A stretch of DNA of 64,000 nucleotides from Bimuria novae-zelandiae CBS 107.79 (taxonomy: Eukaryota > Ascomycota > Dothideomycetes > Pleosporales > Didymosphaeriaceae): positions 1,864,883 through 1,928,882 of the forward strand of contig ML976656.1 in assembly GCA_010015655.1 (NCBI GenBank), read 5' to 3'. The position numbers and the translations under genes were made by a program. Shown in pieces: positions 30,760 through 43,805 of the stretch; within the stretch, counting starts at the first letter, position 1, and each line of letters starts with the position of its first letter. The notes beneath the pieces are model-generated. The model had not been told where the DNA came from, ran no database searches, and saw nothing but the letters and a program-made list of their open reading frames with translations.

Positions 30760-33700
30760 TAGGTCTGCCTCGGACGTGGGGCCATAGGATGCCCCTTGTG
30801 GAACTTCTCTAAGGTCTCTTTGTAGTTAGTAAGGTTCCTCGCTAGTTTCTATGTATTATGGCTTTCTGGCCATCCTTCCTACTTTATCAGGTACTTGTAC
30901 TAACGCCTAATCTTTTATAGATCCCTAATTACTTTAACCTCGTACTTTTTATCCTTAAGTTTAAGTTATATTTCTAGTTTGGCGTTTAGTGGTGCTAGTT
31001 CTAATAATAACTTATGGAAGACTAGGTAGATCCGTGTATTTATAAGTAACTATAGTTTAAAATTAAATAGTCCTCTAGCCTCTTAAATTTTAAATAGTCT
31101 TTTTTAAAAGTTATCTAGTTTTTTGCTTAGCCTTATTATCTTAAGATTTTTTCGCGAAAGGAGGACTCTATCCCCCTTCTTAAAAGTTAGTCTTATAATT
31201 TTTTTCTTATTTGCCTATCGCGCTATTTATTTATTACGCCACGCAATGTTCTCGTGTAGTATTTTATATAGATTTTATATAAGTTTAGCTTTATTAGCTG
31301 CGTCCTTCGCAATACTCTAGATGTCTAATAGATCCTAGTAAGTCGTTGGCTCACATCCATGGTTGGCGTAATATGGCGAGTACCCCGTAGTCGCTAATCT
31401 TGCGCTATTATATGCTAGCTAGGCTATTAGTAACAGTTTAACCTAATTATCTTAAAGCTTATTTATATATATCTAGAGATATTATTCTAACGTTTAGTTT
31501 GTTTGCTTAGTTTAGCTATCTATTTTAAGATAGAAGCTCGTCGTAAGCTTATGCTTAATTCCTAATTTAGCTATAGATGTAGTCTAGTATAATAATATAA
31601 ATATCTTGGCCCTGTCTATAATAAACTTATTAGGTTGTCTAACCTGTAATATTAGTTCTTGTTTTACTACGTAGGCTAGTTCTTCTGCTAATATAGCTTC
31701 TTTAATTAGTATAATTCTTAACTCCTTAGTAAGTTAATAGATTATAACTAAAATTAAGTTATAGGGATTCTTGTTCCTTAGTGCTAGTAATACTAGTAGC
31801 TTTACGATAAAGTCTATGGTTACGCTTAACTATAGTCTTAGGGGTGGCTATAGTGGCTATAAAAGGCCGTAGGGCTTATATCTCTTAGGCTTATTTTTAT
31901 AACAGGCTAAATAGTTGCCTAAAACCTTCTATACCGCCTGGCGTAGTCTAGGGATAGCATATTTGTTCGCGATTCGACGCGTTATTTTAGCGATCCCTAG
32001 GTATTCCTAATTCTTATCTTTATGTAGCTTTTTAATTAGCAGCGGAGCTATCTACTTACTAATTTAGATATAGTTTTAATAGTCCTGTGCCGTTAATTTT
32101 GTAGCTTAGTAGAGATTATACGCTTGGCAATTCTTATTCGTAAGCCTTTTATAATCCTGTATCCTATTTATAGCTAGTCTATAATAGGTTAAGTCTGCGC
32201 GTCGCACTTCCAGTGCTAGCGCAAGTTATATCTTATTATAGTAGAGGATTCTATCCTTCGCATATATTAAGATTATAACGTAATTACCACCGTCGCCTTC
32301 TTTTATAAGGTTTAATTATCTACTTAGGGCGTTTACTGCAGCGTTTGCGTTTCCTAGTAGATGCGTAATATAAAAGTTAAATTCTACTATTTATTTAGAC
32401 TATCTAGCCTATCGCTGATTAAGCTTCTTAGTCGTTATAAAGTGTGTTAGATTAAGGTAATTAGAGAATACCTTTATTTAATATTTAGCTCTTTTAAGCT
32501 ACGCTTCCTATTACTTAAAATAGTTAATAATAGCTAGTAGTTCCTTATTATAAATTTTATAATTAAGCTCTACCCCTAAGAGTTTGCGTGCGTGGTAGAA
32601 GACGGGTCTCTACTTATTATTATCGCATTCTTATAATAGAATGGCCCCTAGCGCATAATCTGATGCGTCTATATAGATATAATGTCGTCGCTCTGGGTCG
32701 TATATCTATAGTAAGGGTGCTGTTATGAATAGGCGCTTTAGTTATTTAAAAGCTTCCTTCTCTGCTTCCTGCAAAGGTCGCCATTTTCCTATCTTTATAA
32801 GTTCTATTAGTAGAGCGGTGACCTTTAAGTAGTTCCTAATAAATTTGCGATAGAAGTTAGTAAAGCCTAAAAAGGATTAGATATTTTTTACTAATTCTAA
32901 TAATAACTATTCTTCTATTATTACAATTTTTTTAAATCTATTTTGACACCTTACCAGGATATTACAAATCCTAGATATTCCGTTTCTATAACATAGAACT
33001 TATATTTCTTAAGGTGTAGGAGTAGTTAATGCTTTTATAACTTTTATAGCACTTTTCGCACGTATTCCTTGTGTTCTTCTAGGGTCCTACTTAAGTATAT
33101 TAATATGTCATCGAGGTATGCCGTGCAGAATACGTCTAAGTATTTATATAATACTTAATTTATTAGTTCCTAGAAGGTTACTAGTGCGTTAGTTAGCCCT
33201 ATTAGTATAACTATGTACTTAAAGAGGCCATATCGTGTGCAGAAAGCTATTTTCCACTTATAACCTTTCGCTATTTAAATCCTATAAAATCTATCCTAGA
33301 CGTCGAATTTTGTAAAGCATTTAGCTCCTCAGAGTCTATCCATAAGCTCTGTTATTAGTAGTAATAGGTAGCGATTCTTAATTATCACGGTGTTTAGCTA
33401 TTTATAATCTATATAGAGTTGCAGCCTGCTATCCTTCTTACAAATAAAGAGTATAGGGAAGGCCGCAGGGCTCTAACTAGGCTACTATTTCCTAAAGCGC
33501 AGATTCTTCTAGATAAGCTCCTTTAACTCTTTTTCTTATTTATATGTAAGGGGCCTTAGGCGCTCTAGCTGTAGCTTAGCTCCTTTTACTAGTAGTATCT
33601 TATAATCCCACTCCTTATATTTAGGTAGGACAGTCTTATTATGTTCCTTAAATAGGTCTACGAATTCCTTATATTCTTCTAGTAGACTAGGGTTATCTAG

Positions 33701-36230
33701 AACTATCTTAGTCTTCTAGACCTATATGCAGTGCACCCGCCTTAGGTGTTACTTTAAAATCCTATCTATCTTATATACTAATATTTTTTATATTTTAAAT
33801 AGTTAGCTCTCCTTCCTTGCCTAAGGTTTTCGTAAAGTTTCCCTTTTACTAGGGCTCTCTTAAGCCGTCGCTGATAGCCTTCGGGGAAGGATCGTTCGTT
33901 TAATTTAGTCTATTTATAGATTATGTTATTCTAGCTATTTGTATCCTACGATGGCTTTAATGTCTCCTATCTCTGCAATAGTGAAAACATGTTAGCTCTT
34001 TAGGCCTTTTATATTAACTTATACTAGCGCCGTCTTAAGGCGTAGCTAACTATTGCTGTATTCTTACGATTAAGTCCTGTCTGTAAGTCCTATTTGTAGT
34101 AGTATCCTCTTATTACGATATAGCATATTATATTTTTTAACTACTTGCGGGGCGATTAGATACGCGTTTGCCCCTAGGTTAATTAGTACTATAACACGAT
34201 GTTTATGCACCGTAATGTCTTTAATTAAGTGTTTCTTAATTTGGCGAGTATTTACTTAATAAGCTATAATAATTATACTATTACTAGTGTAGCTTATTAC
34301 CTAGTAATCATTTAGTTTTTTAAGTCCTTAGACTTATTTTAGACTCCCTATAAGGCCTCTGCCTCTTAGATCTAACCTTTAAGTCGTGCTAGCTTTAAGA
34401 CTTTTTTAATCTAGTACTACTTATATTATTATTAATATAGTGCGTAGGTCTCCTTAATCCTATTAGACTTATATACTCCCGGTATCTTATATTGCGGGCA
34501 GTTTAGAGTAAGGCACTTATTCTAGGCTAATATATTATGCCCTAAGTAGCTATTTAAAGAAGCTACCTCTTCCTATAGGCTTAGGTGTGCGAAGCACTAT
34601 AGGTTGCATTATTCTTATTTAACTAATAAGTAGTCTGCGTCTCTTCTTGGCTGCGTATTCCTTATTATTATGCGTGTGTTATAAGGGTCTAAGCCCTAAG
34701 GAAACTAGCCTATCTTAAACTTCTATTACCTATGTATTTTATAAGTAATATTAAAATATTAGTGCTAGCTATTCTATTTATAGTGCTTAGCCTAATAGTC
34801 TAAAAAGTGTTTATAGTAGTTATTAAGCACGCTGCACTAGCTCTATTTTAGTCTATAGTATTCTAAACTTCTTAGAAAATAGAAGGTTTTAACTTTAGTT
34901 TTAAAGTGTTATTAGTATCCTTTGCGCGTGCATTGCCACCACTTAGCGTATTTATATTATTCCTGTATCGTGATCTGGCGTAGGTATTGCTTTAGGCGCC
35001 CCTGTAGCTTCTCTGCTAGCCAGTAGGCGTCCCATGCGTGTGCCCCCTAGACGATCACTTTTGCCTTACACTAAGACGATTAATGTAGCGTACTGCTGCA
35101 CATCTAGCAGGTGTCGTTAGCTAGTCTTTAAAAGATCTAGTACTTAGGAAGGGTCTTTTGTTCCTCTTCCTCTTTTATTAGCTCTAGGATCTCCTGTGTA
35201 AGATCTACTTTATTAGCTTCTACTAGCGTAAGGGTAGCTATAGCCACTTGTAGGAGATTAGTTATATTAACCTTAGTCTCTTAACCTTTATAGTTTTTGG
35301 CGAAGTAGCCTTGCTTACTATATTAGAGGCAGGCTTTATCCTTAAACTTCTATTCTCGTTCTTCCTGCGAGATGCTATTCTTGCCCTAGTAACTCTTTTT
35401 ATATAGTTGTTTTCCCTTACCGTTTTTCTTTTTGTACTATTAGGCTTTATTAGTTATAATGACATCTCCGTCCTGATCTCTCCTTGCGGGTCTGGATCTA
35501 GTCTCTTTTCTAGTAAGTAGCCTAGTATCGTGCTATTTCTCTAGCTTGCGTTTATACAGGCAATTATCTACTTTAATAGCGTTCTTAATAAGTTTTTCTA
35601 GATTGTCTGCTTTGCCTTAGTAGACTAATTTGTCTTTAACTAATTCTTTTAGTCTATTATAGTAGGTAATTATAAGTGGGGCTTCCCCCTATCTGTCAAG
35701 TTCTGCCACGATCTATTTAAACTCTAGTGTGTAGAGTACTGCTAATTTCTCCTAACGTAGGCGTTAGAGGCGTATTTTAGCTTAATGTCCTTTATTAATA
35801 GTGCTAAATATTCCTTTTACGGCCTTACGAAAGGACTCTTAGTCCTTAAAAGCGTCTTTAGTAGCGTTTAAATTATAATTCTCTACTTTGCTATTCTTAA
35901 GGAAGTTATTAATTATTAGTCTAGCCTATATAGCTGCCTTGTCTTGCATGTTTATATAGGTAACCAGGATCTTGTCTTATTCCGTGTTAAACCTCCCTAG
36001 GTTATAGCGGATGAATAGTTCTATCTAGGTTAGGAACGTTCCTGGGTGGCCCTTCCTAGAATAGGGCTTGGGCTTTAGGACTTTTAGTTAATGTTTTGCA
36101 GCCTCCTATTAGCTTATCTTCTCGCTTATCTAGTTAATAATTTCCTATAGTTAGGCTATCTAAGCTACTTATTTAATAACTATCTCTCTTAGGGTCTTTT
36201 CCTTAGGTGCCGGAGCTATAGTGGTCGAGC
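30760..36230 (-). pseudogene. RIP-damaged gypsy gag-pol (element I)
   Basis: Decayed polyprotein gene on the minus strand. Gag runs from about 36230 down to 35350. A zinc-knuckle remnant (CLXYSKQGYFAKN) is near 35290-35340. Reverse transcriptase is best seen near 33050-33150 as [20 protein letters not shown]. RNase H and integrase follow. At the C-terminus, about 30790-30900, a chromodomain reads YLIKXEGWPESHNT, LARNLTNYKETLEKFHKG. Some motifs survive, but dozens of in-frame stops remove any long frame. The 65-codon plus-strand frame at 31123-31320 is a by-product. Confidence 0.85.
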
Positions 36231-36264
36231 TAGGTCCTGCTATTATACTATAGGGTAGTTAAAG

Positions 36265-36690
36265 TGTTATAAGACGCTTACACCTTATTCTAATCTAAGT
36301 TAGGGCGGTAAGGTATCGTGGTGCCTTATAGATTATTTAATAGTATAAGTTAATGCGACACTTAGCGCAAGGCTAGACAATCTAATCTTATAATAAAGTA
36401 AGATAACTATTAGTCTGTATAGGAGAACGTACTCGCACAGAAGATATATAAGTTAACTATAAGGAGTATAATAAAGGAAACTATCCTGTATATATATCCG
36501 CGTGCTTAGTTACTTAGTACTACTAATTAACTAAGTAGTTACGTGCCTTGCTTTGTTGCTTAGTACTACTAATTAACTAAGTAGTTACGTAACCTTAAGG
36601 TTAGCTCCTTAGCGCACTTGTTAACCCGTTCCTTGGTTGCCTGTCCTCATAAGCGCCCATCCCCCCATCATCCTGTTCTGATTCGTAACA
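36265..36690 (-). repeat. 5' LTR of gypsy I
   Basis: Starts TGTTATAAGACGC and ends CTGATTCGTAACA. Contains the direct duplication CTTAGTACTACTAATTAACT at 36513 and 36559 (period 46), each unit itself nearly palindromic. Confidence 0.9.
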
Positions 36691-36695
36691 TCTCT

Positions 36696-36954
36696 ATATA
36701 ATAGGTTAATTATTTTATTAGGCGCTACTATAACTCCTTAATTTTATAATAGATAACTAGGCTTAATAGTAATCGCTATAACGCTAATTTAACGGAAAAA
36801 TATAAGCTCTATTTTAAACTTTTTTATAAAAAAATTATAAAGTATAGTATAGAGTCTTAGTATATATATAATATAGACAAGAAAGGCTTCCTCCTTAGTA
36901 TTACTAGCTAATTAAAAAGGATCTTTAATAGGACTTTATATAAGAGTTGCTAAG
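36696..36954 (+). pseudogene. Pogo E transposase, middle part
   Basis: Continuation of the E transposase between gypsy I and copia C. It reads NSNRYNANLTEKYKLYFKLF followed by YIYNIDKKGFLLSITS, the RIP-altered YNMDEKGF motif holding the first catalytic Asp of the DDE triad. It joins in frame with the upstream piece once gypsy I is removed. TTAGG at 36955-36959 is the target of copia C. Confidence 0.8.
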
Positions 36955-36959
36955 TTAGG

Positions 36960-37182
36960 TGTCCGATTACATGGTCCCTTTGTTTTGGCAAGGTGGCTGG
37001 CGCACCTGTACCCTTACCAGAGACGCATTCCGCCCTTGCCTAAAGCAGCTTCCACCCTTGCATTCCACAACAAAGCAAGGGATATAGAGGCGTCTCACCT
37101 CTTAAATACTTAGACAAGAGAGAACAACCTTAGATTAATTAATAATTATTCTATCTTATTAAGATTACCCTTTAATTTAACA
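36960..37182 (+). repeat. 5' LTR of copia C
   Basis: 223 bp, starting TGTCCGATTACATGG and ending TTTAATTTAACA. The sequence right after it (ATTAAGAGTCTCACTACC) is the presumed primer-binding region, also found in A. Confidence 0.92.
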
Positions 37183-37219
37183 ATTAAGAGTCTCACTACC
37201 TTAACTAATACTACCTTAA

Positions 37220-40200
37220 TTAAGCCAATTATAATAGCCCTATCAACTCTTAGAGATCCTACAGTGATCCTGACTAACTACACGAACTATACGCCATGGC
37301 TAAATTAACTTAAAACAAGATGCTAATTCCTAAAGGTCTAGAACATTATTAACCCAGCGCTAACAGACGAACCAAAGCAGAAACCTGCAATACTAGTGCC
37401 TTTATTAATAGGCAACTACTAGCTAAACGCTATCTACGCGACTGCGAACCTAAATAGCGTACTAATATTACTATCGTATCTATTACTAGCAAGTGCGAAA
37501 GCATACAAGGACGATACTAACTACTACAAAGGATAGCTTGAGACCTACAAGATTATAGATCGAGCCTACTAAGAAGAAAAGGCAGATCTTAATAAGGTGG
37601 TCACCTTTCTCTAATTAATAATCTCCGCACACCTGCAGAACAATTACTACATTTCTAGAGTAATAATAAGGTAATAGATTAATAACCTTACAATTATAGT
37701 TAGGGTTAACTATTAAGACGAACATTAACGAGCAAGGGCACAATACTAAGAAGCCTTTAAGCTAATAAGAATAGCTAGATTATAGGCTACATAGCTATCT
37801 AAGTATAATTATGTAGCTATAGAAGCAGAGACTAATCGCGTCGCAGAGCTTTAAAGGCTAGACTTAGTTAAAGAAGACTTTATAAAGGCAGTTATCTAAG
37901 TCGCACCTATGTAAGTAACGACCTTCTAGCAATATAGAAGCAAGGATGCAGCTATCTTATAGAAGCATATAATAAAACTCTTCTAAGACTACATAATCCT
38001 GCAGCACCTAATTAAGGGCAAATAAAAGGGCGCTTTTACTACTACAGGTTTATCTCTCGCTAATAGTGGTGAATCTATTTAGGCTACAGACAGGGACGCC
38101 TCTCTTATAGATAAAGCAGCATTATTTAAAAGTCAGGGAAGACCTTAAAATTATAAATAATAAAATAATAGTTAACGTACCAAAGCTAAGCGGTCCGCGA
38201 TTACAGACAATAAGCTAGTGGTAGCTAGTGGCCTTAAGTGCCCTACTTATGAACAACGCCACGCATTATAAGACTGCTTCTACGCTTTCCTAGACAAGCA
38301 GCCAGAATAGTTTAGGCTAAAACCTAGAATAGCTACTCTAATAAAATATAGGCTAGAAAATAACTCGGAGCTTTAAAAGAGCCTAAGGGCAGTTAAAAGA
38401 TCTAGATTATAAGATTTTAGGGCTAGATTATAGGACCCTAGATTAAAACAATCACACACTCCTACTCCAACTCGAATTACTAAGGCTAATAATGAGTGAC
38501 TAGATAGACGCCAGATTACCAAAATCCTAGCGAGCTTTAATGCCGCATCCTTCCACACCGACCCAAACATGTATCTATTGCGATACTCAGCCATACTTAA
38601 TTTAGGCACTATTTGCCACATCTTTAACGATATCAATCGCTTCGTCTCTCTTAGGCCACCGTTACCAGGAGATTTTATATGGGCGGGCAACGCACAAGTA
38701 TGGATAAAAGGATACGAAAGCGTCTATCTCAGACTACAAAGTAAAAGAGGTAACTAAATAATTAAGCTAGATAATATTGCCTATTGCCTAGATCTACTCT
38801 GCAATCTAGTGTTGTTCCAATTACTCCGAAGGCAAGGCCTTTAGTAGGACACACAAGAAGATCTAACAACTCTAAAGAGAAGAAATAATACTATACTAGC
38901 AGAACTTTAAGAGCTACATAGATAGTGGGTGTTAGAACACAGGATAAGGCTAGTAGGTAGTACTCATACTAAAGCTGCGCATGCTACCCACAAGACCAAC
39001 ACACGCACTAAACAAAGACTATAGAAAGTAGACGTATTAACCTAGCACTAATAATTAGGCTATCTAGGCCCTTAAGCTCTTAAATACCTCGTGCAGTAAT
39101 CTAAGGGGGTAAGGATTAAAGGCCTCCCTACTATTAAGTGTAACGCTTATAGTAAAGCAAAACTAAAATGGCAAATACGCTAGCAAGCCAGGGAGCTAAC
39201 TAAAGGCCCCGGCGAACGAATCGCAATCGATTTTCACGACTACGAAGTAGATAGCTTAACAAGAGAAAAGAGCTAAATGCTAATTACTAATTAATTCTCT
39301 AGCTTTATATAGGACTTCTACTTTAAGGATAACTAACTAGCACGCTTAATTATTAAACTACTAAGCACTTTTGTACAATTTATAAAAGTACAATTTAACG
39401 TCACGGTAAAGGTTATTAAATCTAATAACAAGATCTTCTCTATTAAAATAAACGTTAAGAAGTAGTGCTTAACGCAGGACATTAAGATCGAGCCTTTAGT
39501 ACCTAATACCTAAGCATAAAATAGAGGAGCTAAACGCTTAGGGGGTGTAATTAAAGAGAAAGCTCGTGCAATACGTCTTAATTCGAATTTACCTTAGTAA
39601 ATATGGCCTGAAATCGTTCGAGCGGCCATATACCTCTATAACCAAACGCCAAACTACGCTAATTAATAGTAATTACTATACGAAGTGCTCTTCACGACAG
39701 TAGCCTTTTAAAATAGTGTTGTCACTTAACTAAAGAAGCCTAATTAAGCTTAATTAAAGGCGTATAGCTGCAAAGCGTTCGCGATAACAGATAATATAAA
39801 ACGCGGCAAGAGCAAACTATAAAGGCTAGATCTAAAAGCCTAGATCGGATACCTCGTTAGTTACTAATTAACTAATATATAGAGGATCTAGATTCCATCC
39901 CTCGCGAAGATAATAAGCACTCGCGACGTTATCTTTAATAAAGATATAGTGTTCTTAGGTAAAATAAAAGACCTAATAGACAACCTTATGCATAATACAC
40001 TAGAAGAGATAGTAGCCTAAGTACAATTAATAGAGCTACCTCCCTTACCTTAACAGGATCAAGTCACGGAGTCCTTCTATAAAGATAAGACAATTACCAA
40101 GACGCTAGAGGGAGAGGTTAAAGGAGCCCTAGAGTACAGGCAAGGCTAGAAGGCTAACTATAATTACCTAACGCCTTTATTAACGCCGCTACTAGTCACA

Positions 40201-42030
40201 CTCCTCGCATAATTAATAGCAGGAGATAATTAGCTCCTATCCCCAGTAGTGCAAACAGGGCAATTACGAACAAGCCCGTGGGCCGCAGCCTTTATGGCAG
40301 GCACTAAAGCCGGCAGTAGCAGCAAATACAACGGCAAGACTCTTAACAAGGCGTAACTTTGACGAATAATTATAGCAGGTAAGAAGCCGCATCGGAGCGT
40401 GCTTCTAGAGCCACCCACATGCCGAGGAAAGCTCGAGGATCACCCTCTCTACGATATGTGGAAGGAGGCCAAGCAATCCCATTTACAGAGCCACAAGGAA
40501 ATGAAGTCCTGGAGTGAAGTTGCTGCCGCTCTAGTAAAAGCAGCAGGTCATCAAATCCTTAATTGTATGTAGGTGTATACCTACAAGTTTAACAAGCACT
40601 ATCGATTACAGAAGTGCAAGGCGAGGTTAGTAGTGCAAGACGATTAACAGCGGCACCTTACCTCACAAAATACCTACGCAGCAACGCTAGCAGGCCGATT
40701 ATTTCATATGCTTATAGTAATTGCAGCTCGGTTCGATCTAGAGCTTATCCAACACGACGTTACCAATGCTTTTGTCCACGCAAAGCTGGACAGAGAAATC
40801 TACATGAGGATGCCCCGCGGTTACTCGCGAGCAGGCACAGTCCTCCAACTACACAAAGCACTCTACGGACTGCGCATATCTCTACTGCTCTGGCAGAGAG
40901 AGTTTACATCAACGCTCCGTGATATGGGTTTCCAAAAAGTGCCCCACGAGCCATGCTATCTTATTAAGGATGGTATTATCATCTTCTTTTATGTGGATAA
41001 CCTTATTGTTACGTACAATAAGTCACAAAAGCAAGCCGCTAAAGTTGCTCTAGTAAAGATGAGTACCAAATTCACACTCACTGGTGGTAATGAACTACAG
41101 TGGTTTCTAGAGGTCGAAATCATTAGAGACCGCCCGAACAGAAAGATCTGGCTTTTACAGGCTTTATACATTGACAAGATCTCGCGCCTTATTAAGAAAA
41201 ATAAGATACAGCACGAAACACCTATAGTAGTAGTTAAACTACTTCCCTGAACCGGACTCGCCAGCAAGGCTAAAGTTAACCAATATTAGCGGAAAATAGG
41301 ATTAATCCTCTACGCTGCGGTAACCACGCGACTAGATATCGCCTTTATAAGCTCTTAACTATTACGATTCTTAATAAATTTAAGCAAAGAGTACTAAGCA
41401 GCTGCTAACTAAGTTCTCTTCTACCTTACTAATACTAGATTACTAGGTCTTTAGCTCGGGGGTGCAGATACTTTAGAAGTAGCAAGCGACGCATCTTTTA
41501 CTAATAATACGCTTAACCGCAAGAGCTCGTAAGGATATATTATTAAGCTATTTAGTGGGCTAATTGCCTGGAAAGCAATCAAGCAAGATACAGTTACTAC
41601 ATTAACTACAGAGGCCGAATTACTAGCTCTCTCACAGGTTGCCAAGGAGGCTTTATTCACCTCACAATTACTAAAGAAGCTAGAGATCAACCTTAGCAAT
41701 TCCCTTATCACGATTAATTGCGATAATTAGTAAATAATCTAACTTGTCACCAAAGAGATCGCCAAACTATAGACCAAGCTCCGCTATATAGATATCTAAA
41801 ATTATTAGCTAAGACAAGAGGTTGCATTAGGGATAATTAAGATAAACTATTAACGCTTAGAGGACATGGTTGCAGATAGACTTATAAAGGCCCTACCAGC
41901 TAATAAGTGGAGTAAGTTTCTAGATAAATTAGGACTTGCAGAGATTAAGGACAAGATTATAAATAAAGAGGTTAACCTGCTTAAGCTAGAGCAGAGGATA
42001 GAAGCTTTTAAAAATAAACTATAAAGGATA
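37220..42030 (+). pseudogene. Copia gag-pol of element C, mosaic RIP
   Basis: One long frame can be followed if TAA/TAG are read as former CAA/CAG. Gag starts LRDPTVILTNYTNYTPW (about 37250). A zinc knuckle, CPTYEQRHALQDC, lies near 38240-38280 (second Cys changed). The protease motif is altered to LNLGTICHIFND (about 38600-38635). Integrase spans roughly 39000-39700, reverse transcriptase 40600-41250 and RNase H 41460-42000. The RT part is open for 180 codons (40708-41250) and includes HDVTNAFVHAKLDREIYMRM and the active-site box FYVDN. RNase H keeps EAELLALSQVAKEALF at 41610-41655. Flanking parts are full of stops, so the gene is inactive. Confidence 0.88.
40708..41250 (+). other. Open reverse transcriptase patch in copia C
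   Basis: 180-codon open frame from MLIVIAARFDLELIQHDVTN to LIKKNKIQ. It contains the RT palm (NAFVHAKLDREIYMR, LYGLRISLLLWQREF, FFYVDNLIVTY). The second Asp of YVDD is Asn, also seen in A, so it may be ancestral to these copies or a shared RIP change. The patch is markedly less AT-rich than the sequence on either side. Confidence 0.8.
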
Positions 42031-42089
42031 ATGTTATTAGATTAACGACAGATAGTCTCTAGCTTAAGGATAAGCCTAAGCTAAGGGGG

Positions 42090-42314
42090 TGTATCCAATT
42101 ACATAGTCCCTTTGTTTTGGCAAGGTGGCTAGCGCACCTGTACCCTTACCGGAGACGCATTCCGCCCTTGCCTAAAGCGGCTTCCACCCTTACATTCCAC
42201 AACAAAGCAAGGGATATAGAGGCGTCTCACCTCTTAGATACTTAGACAAGAGAGAACAACCTCAGATCAATTAACAATCATTCTATCTCATCAAGATTAC
42301 CCTTCAATCTGACA
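42090..42314 (+). repeat. 3' LTR of copia C
   Basis: 225 bp, starting TGTATCCAATTACATAG and ending CCTTCAATCTGACA. Its right part is less mutated than the 5' LTR (TCAATCTGACA versus TTAATTTAACA). Confidence 0.92.
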
Positions 42315-42319
42315 TTAGG

Positions 42320-43660
42320 CAGGCTATATAAGATAGTAATTAAAAGTAAATCTTACTTATTATATATATACACGCTAATAGATCTATTATTAATTTATTA
42401 CTAATTTATTAATCTAACGCTAAGAGCCTATAATTAAGCTAAAAAAAAATTAATCCTTAATATTATATAATCTTTATTACCTTATCTCCTTTTAGCTAGT
42501 TAAATAACGAGATAGGTCTTTAATAGCTTTAATAGGTATTTAATTACTATATAAGAGAGAAAGCTAAAAAGAATTAATAAGTATATTAACTTTTAATTCT
42601 TAATAGTTATAGATCTTATATTACTATAAATTTTATTAACTATTATAACTAGAATAAGATTTTTTTAATTATATTTCCCCCTTATTTAACGCATACGTTA
42701 TAGCCTCTTAACGTATATATTTTTAAATCTCTCTTAGCTACCTACTCTAACAAGCTTAACGCCTGCCTTTATAGGAGCTAATGATTATTAATAGTTACTA
42801 AAAGAAACTTTTTTATACTCTTCTAAAGCGTCTAACCTACGTTAGTTACGCTATAATTAATTATTAAGGCCTTTAAGTATATAAGTATCTTGCTACTAGA
42901 TCCTATACCTATCTTTAAGTAATTTATTAGGGAGCCCTTTTTAGAGGTAAAATGATAAAAGAGTTTTACGTTAGTACTTAGCGTATTAAATTAGCATAAA
43001 ATAAAGTAACTATTACGCTCTACTATTAAGGATATTATAACTAAAGAGCTACGTAAGCTTACCTAGTTAATATACTTAATTTTTATATAAAAGTAACTCC
43101 TAAAGCATAAAGTAAAAGGCCTTTAAGAAGCTTTTATAAACTAAAAATAGCATTAAATAAAGGGTAAGACTCTACCTTTTAAGTAGCTTAAGGAGTAGTA
43201 TAAAAAAGCTATTTTTTAATTACCTACTTAAGTATAGAGAGCGCGCGATTTTCTTAGCAAAAAAAAGTATAAAATAAAGAGCTATAGCTCTAAAAAGCTT
43301 AATAATAAAAAATCTATATAGCTAGTAAATAGCTTAAAGCTTATTTACTACAAGAGAAGCATATTACGTAGGTAATAGCTAAAGATATACGCGCTAAGGA
43401 AAGAGCTAATCCAACTATTAAGTAACGCTTCTATTAATAGGCTTATAAGACTTAATAGTAACTTTAAAAATAGCTTAAATTTATCTAAAAGGGAGGCTAG
43501 AGAGCCTTAAAATTAATTAGTAAAATTATAAAAAGGAAAAGATCTACGCTAGTACCTATAAGCGTTAATATAATAGTATTTACGCTATTAACGCTATTAT
43601 CGCGTAGTAGCTATTTAGTTAGAACACTAAGTAGATATCTATAATTTAATTATATAGATA
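42320..43660 (+). pseudogene. Pogo E transposase, C-terminal part
   Basis: Rest of the E transposase after copia C. The remnant gives ILLIIYIHANRSIINLLLIY (the region before the second Asp), then YYYKFY...YISPLFNAYVIAS in place of FPPHSTHRLQPLDV-type sequence near 42680-42720, and IYFXISLSYLLXQA. A basic C-terminal tail extends toward 43660. Catalytic residues are obscured by RIP. The alignment with pogo transposases is by order and spacing of these blocks rather than by intact motifs. Confidence 0.7.
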
Positions 43661-43756
43661 TTATTTATAGCCATACATGACTTTAACTCCAAAAAATGTC
43701 GCGATAATAACTTTTGTGTAAAGCTCTACAGTCTCAAGTTGCTGTCGGCGCGATCA

Positions 43757-43805
43757 TGTTGGGGCACGCATTGACTGTCTCTGCGCACTAACTGTCTCGG
43801 CACGA
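43757..43805 (-). repeat. Right terminal inverted repeat of E
   Basis: Reverse complement starts TCGTGCCGAGACAGTTAGTG and matches 29404-29452. It is followed directly by TA (43806-43807), which is also the left TA of element J. Confidence 0.85.

Larger units (their letters stand above)
29784..36690 (-). mobile_element. Gypsy chromovirus I (complete, minus strand)
   Basis: A 6.9-kb Ty3/gypsy element with 426-bp LTRs (29784-30209 and 36265-36690) that begin TGTTA and end TAACA; the left one now starts TATTA through RIP. It is flanked by a perfect TCTCT duplication (29779-29783 and 36691-36695). It lies inside the transposase gene of pogo E, whose frame resumes at 36696. A chromodomain at the pol C-terminus marks it as a chromovirus. 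Confidence 0.92.
36960..42314 (+). mobile_element. Copia element C (complete)
   Basis: Complete plus-strand Ty1/copia element of the A/B family: 5' LTR 36960-37182, 3' LTR 42090-42314, perfect TTAGG duplication at 36955-36959 and 42315-42319, and a purine tract (CTAAGGGGG) just before the 3' LTR. It is inserted in the pogo E transposase gene. LTR differences are nearly all C/T or G/A, with one 2-bp indel near the start. It is the best reference for the family in this window. Confidence 0.93.
29404..43805 (+). mobile_element. Pogo/Fot1-type transposon E, split twice
   Basis: DNA transposon with 49-bp terminal inverted repeats (29404-29452 and 43757-43805) and the TA target dinucleotide on both sides (29402-29403 and 43806-43807). 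Its plus-strand transposase gene is in three pieces because gypsy I (29784-36690) and copia C (36960-42314) inserted into it. Joining 29404-29783, 36696-36959 and 42320-43805 gives an element of about 2.1 kb, the usual size. RIP is heavy inside, but the ends are nearly unmutated. Confidence 0.85.
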
